A stretch of DNA of 64,000 nucleotides, from assembly GCA_964579135.1 (NCBI GenBank), contig CAZOFD010000005.1:5330-69329 (forward strand), written 5' to 3'. This document shows positions 52,149 to 60,291 of this stretch, piece after piece; positions within the stretch are counted from its first letter, which is position 1, and each line of letters opens with the position of its first letter. Source of the DNA: CAG-390 sp964579135. Its GTDB lineage: Bacteria > Bacillota > Clostridia > Oscillospirales > CAG-272. The notes under the pieces are model-generated. The model did no database searches. It saw nothing but the letters and a program-made list of their open reading frames with translations, and was not told where the DNA came from. Both the position numbers and the translations under genes were made by a program.

Positions 52149-53033
52149 TCATTCTACGTTTTGTATCTGTTCGCGGATCTTTTCGGATTCCGCTTTCAGC
52201 AAGACCACGCTTTGCGCGATCTCGGCGTTTTGGCATTTGGAGCCGATGGTGTTTATCTCGCGCGACGCCTCTTGCAGCTGATATTCGAATTTTTTGCCTA
52301 CGGGCGTGCTTGTTTCCGTCATAGCGTAAAGCGCGTCAAGGTGCGTCGTAAGGCGTACGATCTCCTCGTCGATCGCGATCCTGTCGACCCAGATTGCGGC
52401 TTCGGTAAGCAGCCTGCCCTCGTCGGGGGCGACTCCGCAGTCGGCAAGCAAAGAGGATATGCGCCGCCGCGCTCGGTCGAGGGCGTTGTTCGCATCGGTC
52501 TCGGAGAACGTTTTGATGCGCTCGACCTCGCCGCGCATATAGTCTATCTTTTTTCGTACGTCGCAGGTAAGGCTTGCGCCCTCGCGGGCACGCTCGGCAA
52601 CGAAACCCTTGAGCGCGAGCGAAACGGCTTCGCGCACGGGAGCCCAAAGGGCGTCGACGTCGACGGCAGTCTCCGCGGGAGCGAAGACGTCGGCGTTTTT
52701 CGCGACCTGCATAACGGATATATCGTCGATCAACGAAAATCTGTCGCGCAGTTTGCGCAAGAGAGATACGTACGCTTCGGCTTTTTCGAAATTCGGCTCG
52801 GTGCGCGCCTCCTCCGCGGTGGAGGAAACGGTCACGCAAACGTCCACTCTGCCGCGCGCGACCGGATTTTCGGAAACAAGGGCGCGTACTTTCGGCTCGA
52901 GCGATTGCAGGGTGCGCGGCAATTTTACCTGCAGATCCAGATATCTGCCGTTAACGGATCTTATTTCCGCCGTCACGTCGTACCCCTCGCAACGTGCGCT
53001 TGTGCACGCGTATGCGGTCATACTTTTAAACAT
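52149..53033 (-). CDS. yicC: YicC-family RNA endonuclease-like protein
   Basis: 294 residues, the usual length. Hallmarks: KSMTAYACTSARCEGYDV at the start, RSVNGRYLDLQVKLP, ARGRVDV, and the C-terminal segment PVGKKFEYQLQEASREINTIGSK. YicC-type proteins are reported as RNases. First gene of the long minus-strand operon, with a consensus promoter at 53111-53139. Confidence 0.94.
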   Translation of the reverse strand: MFKSMTAYACTSARCEGYDVTAEIRSVNGRYLDLQVKLPRTLQSLEPKVRALVSENPVARGRVDVCVTVSSTAEEARTEPNFEKAEAYVSLLRKLRDRFSLIDDISVMQVAKNADVFAPAETAVDVDALWAPVREAVSLALKGFVAERAREGASLTCDVRKKIDYMRGEVERIKTFSETDANNALDRARRRISSLLADCGVAPDEGRLLTEAAIWVDRIAIDEEIVRLTTHLDALYAMTETSTPVGKKFEYQLQEASREINTIGSKCQNAEIAQSVVLLKAESEKIREQIQNVE

Positions 53034-53110
53034 CGCGTATCTTTTACCACACGTGTCGGACGTCGTTGGGCTTGAGATCCCGACACATTACTCCATTATT
53101 ATGATATATA

Positions 53111-53139
53111 ATTATACATTTTTTTGCCTCGCTTGTCAA
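53111..53139 (-). promoter_or_regulatory. Consensus promoter of the yicC-remA-rpoZ-priA operon
   Basis: Minus strand: perfect -35 TTGACA (53139-53134), 17-bp spacer, perfect -10 TATAAT (53116-53111), 78 bp upstream of yicC. Confidence 0.9.
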
Positions 53140-53185
53140 TAATATTTCTCGCATATGCGTGTCTCAAAGCGCGAATCGTTGCCTC

Positions 53186-53216
53186 TCGCGACAAAATGTC
53201 GCCCGTTTTGTCGCGA
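53186..53216. promoter_or_regulatory. Inverted repeat between the divergent yicC and polysaccharide promoters
   Basis: TCGCGACAAAA / TTTTGTCGCGA, perfect 11-bp arms, 9-bp centre. It lies upstream of both promoters (47 bp from the yicC -35, 79 bp from the polysaccharide -35). It could be a regulator-binding site or a structural element; no T tract makes it a good terminator. The rest of the 53034-53406 gap holds only the two promoters. Confidence 0.45.
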
Positions 53217-53294
53217 TATGCGCGATTTTAGGCGAAAGATCGACTCGTTGCACCTTGCGGTATCTTGCGGTGCCGTCGCTTTTGCCGATTATAC

Positions 53295-53323
53295 TTGACA
53301 AAAAACGCCCGGTGGATTATAAT
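53295..53323 (+). promoter_or_regulatory. Consensus promoter of the polysaccharide operon
   Basis: Perfect -35 TTGACA, 17-bp spacer, perfect -10 TATAAT, 84 bp upstream of the first gene. Confidence 0.9.
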
Positions 53324-53406
53324 TAGCGCGTATATTTGTCGGCAGTCGAAAAGCCCTCGCGGGCGGCGGATTTTTGCCGTAAACGAAAACTGGGGGACGA
53401 AAAACG

Positions 53407-54102
53407 ATGCTTCCGAAACCGAACGAACTGCCGAAGCAGCTCAAAACCGACGCCGTGGCGCCGTATTACGAAATATTGAGGTCGCGTCGCGCGTCTTTGG
53501 CGGCGAAACGGATTTTCGACGTCGTTGTTTCCGCGTTGCTTCTCGTGATTTTGTCCCCGGTGTTTTTGGTTATCGCCGTTGCCATCAAGGCGGATTCGCG
53601 CGGGAGCGTTTTTTTTCGACAAACGCGCGTGACTGCCGGAGGGCGCGAGTTTAAGATCTTTAAATTTCGCACTATGGTCAGCGACGCGGAAAAGCTCGGA
53701 TTTGCGGTAACGGTATCGGGCGACGCGCGTATAACCCGCGTCGGCAAGGTTATTCGCGGCTGCAGACTTGACGAGTTGCCGCAACTTTTGAACGTTTTTG
53801 CCGGCTCGATGTCCTTTGTCGGGACTCGCCCGGAGGTGCCGAAATACGTTGCCGCGTACACGCCCGAGATGTGGGCGACTTTGCTTTTGCCTGCCGGGAT
53901 AACCTCGGAGGCGAGCATAAGATACAAGGACGAAGCGGCGTTGCTTGACGGCGCGGAGGATGCGGACACGGCGTATACGGAGCGCGTGCTCCCCCAAAAA
54001 ATGAGATATAACCTCGCTTCGTTGCGAAATTTCTCGTTTTTCGGCGATATTGCGACGATGTTTCGCACACTGCTTGCCGTGCTCGGCAAAAAATACGACT
54101 GA
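53407..54102 (+). CDS. Undecaprenyl-phosphate sugar phosphotransferase (initiating transferase)
   Basis: 231 residues, bacterial sugar transferase family (WbaP/EpsL-like short form). One N-terminal membrane segment (about 35-60), then the cytoplasmic catalytic part: FKIFKFRTMVSDAE, RLDELPQLLNVFAGSMSFVGTRPE with the conserved Asp-Glu and Arg-Pro-Glu. It places the first sugar phosphate on undecaprenyl phosphate to start a surface polysaccharide repeat. The specific sugar is not predictable. SD GGGGGA. First gene of the operon. Confidence 0.92.
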   Translation: MLPKPNELPKQLKTDAVAPYYEILRSRRASLAAKRIFDVVVSALLLVILSPVFLVIAVAIKADSRGSVFFRQTRVTAGGREFKIFKFRTMVSDAEKLGFAVTVSGDARITRVGKVIRGCRLDELPQLLNVFAGSMSFVGTRPEVPKYVAAYTPEMWATLLLPAGITSEASIRYKDEAALLDGAEDADTAYTERVLPQKMRYNLASLRNFSFFGDIATMFRTLLAVLGKKYD

Positions 54103-54214
54103 TCCGCTCGGCTGCGTTTCCCGCGGCAAGGCGCGAAGCGCGTGCGGGTAGAGCCGGTAAGACCGAAGTCGGTAAAGCCGATAAAAAAGAATGAAAAGCA
54201 CGAACGGAGCGAAA

Positions 54215-55216
54215 ATGACTGTAAGTTTTGTTGTTTGCGCATATAACGAAGAAAAATATCTTCCGTCCCTTTTGTCGGATCTCGAGTCGCAGGACTATCC
54301 GCGAGAACTTACGGAGGTCATCCTCGTTAACAGCGCCTCGAGTGATTCGACTGCGGAAATAATGCGCGATTTTGCCTTGGCGCACGGCGGGGACTATATG
54401 CGCGTTTCCGTGCTCGAAAACCCCGCGAAGCGGCTTGCCTGCGGGTGCAACGTTGCACTGCGCGATTATACGGGCGACGTTTTTGTCAGAGTCGACGCGC
54501 ACGCGTCGATACCGCGCGATTTTATCTCTCGCGGAATGCGGGCGATAAGCGACGGCGAATATGCCGTCGGCGGCAGGCGCCCGAGCGTTTCGGAAAGCGA
54601 CGGCGCGTGGAACTCCGCTCTTTTAGCCGCGGAAAGGTCTATGTTCGGCAGCGGGATAGCTTCGTATCGCAACGGGGAAAAGAAAAAGTACGCGGATTCG
54701 GTTTTTCACGGTTTTTATCGGCGCGAGGTGTTCGACAGAGTCGGATATTACGACGAGCGCCTCGGAAGGACCGAGGATAACGATATGAGCTGCCGCATAA
54801 GGCGTGCGGGGTACGGCATACTTTACGACCCGCAGATCGTTTCGTACCAGCTCGTGCGCCCCACGGCGCGAAAGATGATGCGCCAAAAGTATCTTAACGG
54901 ATATTGGATAGGCAAGACGCTCAGCATTTCGCCGGATTGCGTTTCGCTGTTTCATCTCGTGCCGTTTGTCTTTTTGCTTGCCGTTCTCGGTTGCGGTGCG
55001 CTGTCCTTGGCGGGAGTCGGCGTTTTTTCGGCGCTTCTGTGGGGGGCGTATGCCGTTTTCGTCGTCGCGGCGTCGCTTGTCGAATTTTTGAAAGAGAAAA
55101 AAGCGTCGATGCTCGTTTTGCCGCTTATGTTCCTTTGCCTGCATATCGCGTACGGCGCGGGGACTCTTGTCGGTCTTGCCGTCGGCGCGGGCGAAAAAGA
55201 GGGAGACAACCGATAA
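54215..55216 (+). CDS. Family 2 glycosyltransferase with C-terminal membrane segments
   Basis: 333 residues from the ATG at 54215 (SD GGAG 5 bp upstream; an in-frame ATG at 54191 is less likely). GT-A fold: VSFVVCAYNEEKYLPSLL, NSASSDST, FVRVDAHASIP (DxD), TEDNDMSCRIRRAGY. Three to four hydrophobic segments near the C-terminus (about 245-325), similar to succinoglycan ExoA-type enzymes. It adds a sugar to the lipid-linked repeat at the membrane's inner face. Confidence 0.9.
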   Translation: MTVSFVVCAYNEEKYLPSLLSDLESQDYPRELTEVILVNSASSDSTAEIMRDFALAHGGDYMRVSVLENPAKRLACGCNVALRDYTGDVFVRVDAHASIPRDFISRGMRAISDGEYAVGGRRPSVSESDGAWNSALLAAERSMFGSGIASYRNGEKKKYADSVFHGFYRREVFDRVGYYDERLGRTEDNDMSCRIRRAGYGILYDPQIVSYQLVRPTARKMMRQKYLNGYWIGKTLSISPDCVSLFHLVPFVFLLAVLGCGALSLAGVGVFSALLWGAYAVFVVAASLVEFLKEKKASMLVLPLMFLCLHIAYGAGTLVGLAVGAGEKEGDNR

Positions 55217-55288
55217 AGTTTCGCTCGCGGGGAGGTGCTGCGCACTTACGCCGCCGAGCGATATCAAACGTTTTGGGATGGATGCGAT

Positions 55289-56530
55289 ATGCTTAAAAAA
55301 TTACGCCACGAACTGAATTATCTTACGGCGGAGGACGTGGGCGGAGTGTTTCTTTTCGTTTTTTCGCTTATCCCCGCTATGTTTTTCAGGCTGCTTGTAA
55401 AATTGCGAAAAAGGGAGATCTGGGTGATATGCGAGGATAAAAACGAAGCTCGCGACAACGGATTTTGCTTTTTCGAATATATGTGCCGAGAGCACCCGGA
55501 GATCGAATGCGTTTACGCGCTGAGTCGCAAGTCGCCCGATCTCGAAAAGGTTCGCGCGGTGGGCAAGGTGATACCTTTCGGCGGTTTTCGACATTGGATA
55601 TACTATTGGGGCGCCGAATATAACGTAAGTTCGCAAAAGGCGGGAGGACCGAACAAAGCGGTCTGCTACGTACTCGAGGTCTTTGGGCTTAAAAAGAGCA
55701 ATTCGGTCTTTTTGCAGCACGGAATAACGAAAAACGACGCGAAATGGCTCTACTATTCCGAGACTAAGATGCGTCTTTTTATATGCGGAGCCAAGCCCGA
55801 AACGGATTTCGTAAAAGAAAAATTCGGTTATCCCGAGGGGCACGTGGCGTACACGGGTTTTGCGCGGTTCGACGATTATCACGGCGCTGCGACGGATGAG
55901 AAAAAAGTTCTTCTTATGCCTTCGTGGCGCGAATGGATAGCTTCGAAAAACGAGTTTTCCGACGTTTACGAGGATACTTCCGACTTTACCAAAACGGAAT
56001 ATTTCGAAAAGTACGAGGAACTTATAAATTCGCCTCGTCTTTGCAAGATACTCGAAGAGCGCGACCTGACTCTGTGCTTTTATCCTCACAGAAATATGCA
56101 AAAATACCTGCGGTTCTTTTCCGCCGGCTCCGACAGGATAAAGATACTTTCAAACCGAAATTCGGACATAAGAGAGCTGCTTATGACAAGCGCCGTTATG
56201 ATAACCGATTATTCGAGCGTCGCGCTTGATTTCGCTTATATGAAAAAGCCGGTCGTGTACTATAAGTTCGACGAGGAGAGATTCCGCGAGGCGCAGTACG
56301 CCGAAGGTTATCTCGACGACCGCACCGCGGGTCTCGGCAAGGTTTGCGAGAGCGCGGACGGCGTTTGCGATCTGCTTGAGGAGATATACGACCGCGGCGT
56401 CGGCAACGTTACCGAGGAATTTGCCGCAGCGCACAAAGCGTTTTTTCCGCTTTTCGACGCGGATAATAGCAAAAGGATATACGAGGCGATAAAAGCGCTC
56501 GACCGGCGGTCGAGCACTGCCCGAAAGTAA
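55289..56530 (+). CDS. CDP-glycerol glycerophosphotransferase (TagB/TagF-like)
   Basis: 413 residues from the ATG at 55289. Glyphos_transf family: VFLQHGITKND, MPSWREW, CFYPHRNMQKYL, and MITDYSSVALDFAYMKKPVVYY are characteristic. A hydrophobic N-terminal stretch (about 17-38) may attach it to the membrane. Members transfer glycerol- or ribitol-phosphate to teichoic-acid-like or capsular polymers, so the polymer made here may carry polyol phosphate. The CDP-glycerol synthesis gene tagD is not in the window. Confidence 0.88.
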   Translation: MLKKLRHELNYLTAEDVGGVFLFVFSLIPAMFFRLLVKLRKREIWVICEDKNEARDNGFCFFEYMCREHPEIECVYALSRKSPDLEKVRAVGKVIPFGGFRHWIYYWGAEYNVSSQKAGGPNKAVCYVLEVFGLKKSNSVFLQHGITKNDAKWLYYSETKMRLFICGAKPETDFVKEKFGYPEGHVAYTGFARFDDYHGAATDEKKVLLMPSWREWIASKNEFSDVYEDTSDFTKTEYFEKYEELINSPRLCKILEERDLTLCFYPHRNMQKYLRFFSAGSDRIKILSNRNSDIRELLMTSAVMITDYSSVALDFAYMKKPVVYYKFDEERFREAQYAEGYLDDRTAGLGKVCESADGVCDLLEEIYDRGVGNVTEEFAAAHKAFFPLFDADNSKRIYEAIKALDRRSSTARK

Positions 56531-56565
56531 CGAAAAAAGAATCAGAACGGAATGATCCGAACGAA

Positions 56566-57645
56566 ATGAAAAAGATATCTATTCTCGTGTACGACGTTTC
56601 CATTACCGGGGGAGCGGAGCGCGTTGCGCTCAATATGGCTAAGGCGTTTTCGCACAGGTACGACACCGAGATCGTTTCACTGTTTTATTCGCAAGGCGAC
56701 GCCGCCGACCGCACTCGCGAGGGTGTGGCGCTGTACGTGATATCGACCGCAACGCGCTCCATAACCGCGAACTTTCTCTCTTTGCGGGGCGCGCTTGCCG
56801 CGCACTTCAAGGAGCGGGGGACGAATATTGTTTTTTGCATAACGGCGGGGGTCGTGACTTTGGGGGCTTCGGCGGCGCGTGCGGCGCACGCCGCGTGCGT
56901 TTACTGCGAACACTCGAACCTCGAAAACAGAACGTACGGAAAGAAGCACGTTTTGCGCCAATATATAGGTTCGGCGGTCGCCGACAAAACGGTTACTTTG
57001 ACCGAGCGCGATATGCGGAATTTTATGCGGGTTTTCAAAACTCCGCGCGAAAAACTTACTGTCATTCCGAATTGGTTTACTCCGAACGAAACAAAGAGAG
57101 AATATAAAACGGATTCGAAAGCGATAATAAGCGCCGGCAGACTCGAGGCTGTAAAGGGGCACGATATGCTCCTCGAGAGCGCGGTTGCGGTCGCACAGCG
57201 GCATCCCGATTGGCATTGGGACGTTTTCGGCGACGGCACGTTGCGCGAAAAACTCGAGAACGACGCGCGAGAGCGCGGCATCGACGGTTTTGTGACTTTC
57301 CGCGGTAACGTTAACGACCTTACGAGCAGATACGGTGATTACGCTATGTTCGTTTTGCCGTCGTATTACGAGGGGTTGCCGATGGTACTGCTCGAAGCGG
57401 CTTGCGCGGGCTTGCCCGTCGTCAGTTTCGACTGCCCCACGGGGCCCGCCGAACTCGTTGCGAACGGGGTAAACGGATTGATCGTTCCCGAGAGGGATAC
57501 CGCGGCTCTTGCCGACGCGGTTTGTACGCTTATAGAAAATGCCGAGCTGAGGAAGTCTATGTCCGACAAGGCGGACGTTAAACTCGGCGAATATTCCGCG
57601 GAACGCGTTTTGGCAAAGTGGTTTGAACTGATAGAATCGTTTTAA
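56566..57645 (+). CDS. Family 4 (GT-B) glycosyltransferase
   Basis: 359 residues. N-terminal VSITGGAERVALNMAKAF (acceptor side), VIPNWF before the donor domain, SAGRLEAVKGHDMLL, and the EX7E motif in PSYYEGLPMVLLEAACAGLPVV; then SFDCPTGPAELV. Soluble, cytoplasmic or peripheral. Donor and acceptor sugars unknown. 35 bp after the CDP-glycerol transferase gene. Confidence 0.92.
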   Translation: MKKISILVYDVSITGGAERVALNMAKAFSHRYDTEIVSLFYSQGDAADRTREGVALYVISTATRSITANFLSLRGALAAHFKERGTNIVFCITAGVVTLGASAARAAHAACVYCEHSNLENRTYGKKHVLRQYIGSAVADKTVTLTERDMRNFMRVFKTPREKLTVIPNWFTPNETKREYKTDSKAIISAGRLEAVKGHDMLLESAVAVAQRHPDWHWDVFGDGTLREKLENDARERGIDGFVTFRGNVNDLTSRYGDYAMFVLPSYYEGLPMVLLEAACAGLPVVSFDCPTGPAELVANGVNGLIVPERDTAALADAVCTLIENAELRKSMSDKADVKLGEYSAERVLAKWFELIESF

Positions 57646-57759
57646 CCCTCTCACGAGCGCGCGGCGTGCCGCTCGCCGGCGGTACTTTCGCCGCAGTCGC
57701 GTAAAATAACGGAAAATGAAAACGTTTAAAGGAAGCGGTGTGCGCACCGAGGCATATCC

Positions 57760-60285
57760 ATGAAACTTACCGAAACTTCGTTGTACGGCAAATATCGAGC
57801 CGTTATAGTAAAAGTAAATAAAATGATAGAGTCGCCGAGAGCCGCCGAGCTTTATGCCGGCTACGGTCGCGCGGTCGGATCGTGGATTACGTTCGCTATC
57901 GTTGCGCTTGCCTCGGCGACCGCTTTGGCGGTCAGTTATTTCGTAACGATGTATGCCGATTGGGGATACGAGCTGGCGCTTGCGGCGGTGTGCACGGCGT
58001 GGGTTTATTCGCTGCTTTGGTCGCTCGTGCGGATAAAGGACAGGATCGTTGTGCTTATAATGGAACTTATGATGTTCACGTTCCTGCTTGACAGACCGGT
58101 GATAGCCTTTTTACGAGGCGAAAAATGGTGGTCGACGTGGAGCCGGCGCACGACGCTCGCATCGCAGCTGTCGATATACGTCGGCGTGATATTTATTATG
58201 GTCGGCTGCGTTGCCCTCGAGGCGCTCGGGCGAAAAAGGCGCCGCGGCGCGACCGTGTGGCGCAGCGCGGACCGCGAGCGCCCCGCGCACCCGTTGGCGC
58301 GGCGGATTTTCGCCTTTTCCGCGCTTGCGACCGGGCTTTTGTACGGCTATATGGAGATCGTGCGTTACTTTTATCTCCGCCGTTTCGATTACGAGGCGAT
58401 GTATACGGGTGTAGGTCCGTGGTTTCCCTCGTTCTTTCACGTGGCGGCGGCGCTTTTTCCTTACCTATTGTTTGCATTTTTGGCGACTTTGCCGCCGAAA
58501 AAGCAGGCGTTGCCCGCGCTTGCCGGATATATCGCGCTTTCGCTTCCGTCTTTTTTGCTCGGGTCGCGCAACGGTATAGTGATGAGCGTTATGTTTGCCG
58601 TGATATATATGATGCTTCGTGAATTTTTCGCGCCTCGCGGCGAAAAGTGGTTTCGTCGCAGGTATTTTGCTTTTATTGCGGTGCTTTTGGTGTTTGCGGT
58701 GCTTTTGCTCGGCGCTTTCAACTACATTCGCGCCGGCGCCGAGGTGCCGACGAATTCCGTTCTCGATTTGGCGCTCGATTTCTTTTATAAGCAAGGCACG
58801 AGCTACGATACGCTTTGCCAAGGGTTTGAGTATTACGACCTTATAAACGGGCTTGTGGGCGATCCTTTGTATACTTTCGGCGATATTATCGACGGTATTG
58901 CGCACGGCAAAGTCGCACGCGTGCTGTTCGGTGCCTCCTCGCTCGGAGACGGCAACAATATCCAAAAAGTTTTCGAGAGCAACAGTATGGCGCACAGACT
59001 CTCGTTCGTCGTGCTCGGAGAGCGCAATTATCTTAACGGTAACGGCAGAGGCTCGTCGTTTTTGATCGAGACGTTCTACGACGGCGGCTTCGTTTGGATG
59101 GCGATATACGCCTTTTTGATAGGAGCTTTTTTGGCGTATATCCCGTCGACTTTCAAAAAGCGCGGGTATTTCGACAAGGCTTTCGTCCTTTGCGCGACGT
59201 CGTCGATATTTATGCTCCCGCGTTCGTCGGCAAGCGGTTTTTATTCCTTTGCGATATCGTCGGCGTTTTGGTTGGTTGCCTGCATAGACCCCGCCTGCCG
59301 CATCGCGGAAAAATATATTTTCAAAAATATCAAAACGAAAAAGGCATTGCCCGAAAAAGCGCGTGATTTCGACGGCGAAAGTGTTTTTTGCACCGTGTTT
59401 ACTTACGTCGACGATCGCCGCGACGCTCTTGCGCGACTGCGCGAAAGTCTTGAGGCGCAAACGGACGGGGATCTCGAGTGGATCGTCGTCGACGGCACGA
59501 CGGTGGGGACGGTGCTTGACGACGTTCTCTCTCGCCGCGACGGAGATCTCGATGCGATCTGCGTTAAATGCGCAAACGGCGGAAAGCATCGCGCGATGAA
59601 CGGCGCCGCGAAGCTCGCGCACGGTAAAGTATTCGTCGCCGTCGAGCCCGACGACGTGCTTGAGGAGGACGCGATAGCGTCGCTTCGCACCATCTTCGTT
59701 TCCGCGGAGAGCGACGCGAGCGGCAAGGCGTTTTGCGGCGTTCGTATGCCGCGCGGCGCGAGAACGGCGGATGGCGGCATTGCCGCGGCGCAGTCCGCAA
59801 CGAAAAGAGTCGCCGGCGGAGCCGACGACTTATCCGGGGACTTTACCGAGGCGTATTATACGGATATCGTTCGCCGCTATCCTTTCCCCGAGTTTGCCGA
59901 CGAAAACTTTGTGCCGACGGAGCTTTTGAGCGTGCGGTTGGCAGACGACGGATACGTTACGTTCCGCGCCGACCTCGCGATATGCGCTCGCGACGTTTCG
60001 TGCGGCGATTCGCCCGAAAAACGCGAAAACAAGATCGTACGAAGCCCTCGCGGATACGCTCTGTTCGTTCGCGAGACGAGTGTGAGTCCCAACGTCGGGT
60101 GCCGCACGGTGCTCGGCTTCGTTGCGTCCTATGCTTATGCCGCAAAGAGCGGCGGAGCGACGACGGGGGAGATCGCGGAGGCGCTCGATATTCCCGCTTT
60201 TGTCGTTCTGGCGGCGTCGGCGAGGCGCACGCTGGCGAAAAAAGCGCAAGAGCGGCGCAAAATCAAAAGAAAGATCGAAAGATAA
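57760..60285 (+). CDS. Polysaccharide polymerase (Wzy-like) fused to a GT2 domain
   Basis: 841 residues. The first 530 or so form a polytopic membrane protein with about 11-12 hydrophobic segments and a periplasmic-type loop with ARG/Arg-rich motifs (SLPSFLLGSRNGIVMSVMF), like oligosaccharide repeat-unit polymerases. From about 537 a cytoplasmic GT2-like domain begins: CTVFTYVDDRRDALARL, LEWIVVDGTTVGT, ANGGKHRAMNGAA near 606, and VAVEPDDVLEEDA (acidic pair). The final part (about 660-841) is less conserved. One uninterrupted frame with a GAGG SD. I do not know a described protein with this combination; the polymerase call rests on topology and context. Confidence 0.72.
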   Translation: MKLTETSLYGKYRAVIVKVNKMIESPRAAELYAGYGRAVGSWITFAIVALASATALAVSYFVTMYADWGYELALAAVCTAWVYSLLWSLVRIKDRIVVLIMELMMFTFLLDRPVIAFLRGEKWWSTWSRRTTLASQLSIYVGVIFIMVGCVALEALGRKRRRGATVWRSADRERPAHPLARRIFAFSALATGLLYGYMEIVRYFYLRRFDYEAMYTGVGPWFPSFFHVAAALFPYLLFAFLATLPPKKQALPALAGYIALSLPSFLLGSRNGIVMSVMFAVIYMMLREFFAPRGEKWFRRRYFAFIAVLLVFAVLLLGAFNYIRAGAEVPTNSVLDLALDFFYKQGTSYDTLCQGFEYYDLINGLVGDPLYTFGDIIDGIAHGKVARVLFGASSLGDGNNIQKVFESNSMAHRLSFVVLGERNYLNGNGRGSSFLIETFYDGGFVWMAIYAFLIGAFLAYIPSTFKKRGYFDKAFVLCATSSIFMLPRSSASGFYSFAISSAFWLVACIDPACRIAEKYIFKNIKTKKALPEKARDFDGESVFCTVFTYVDDRRDALARLRESLEAQTDGDLEWIVVDGTTVGTVLDDVLSRRDGDLDAICVKCANGGKHRAMNGAAKLAHGKVFVAVEPDDVLEEDAIASLRTIFVSAESDASGKAFCGVRMPRGARTADGGIAAAQSATKRVAGGADDLSGDFTEAYYTDIVRRYPFPEFADENFVPTELLSVRLADDGYVTFRADLAICARDVSCGDSPEKRENKIVRSPRGYALFVRETSVSPNVGCRTVLGFVASYAYAAKSGGATTGEIAEALDIPAFVVLAASARRTLAKKAQERRKIKRKIER

Positions 60286-60291
60286 TAACCG

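Noticed and set aside
54153..54185. Degenerate direct repeat (GGTAAGACCGAAGTC-like) before the GT2 gene
   Set aside because: Two imperfect copies of about 15 bp; too short and degenerate to claim function.
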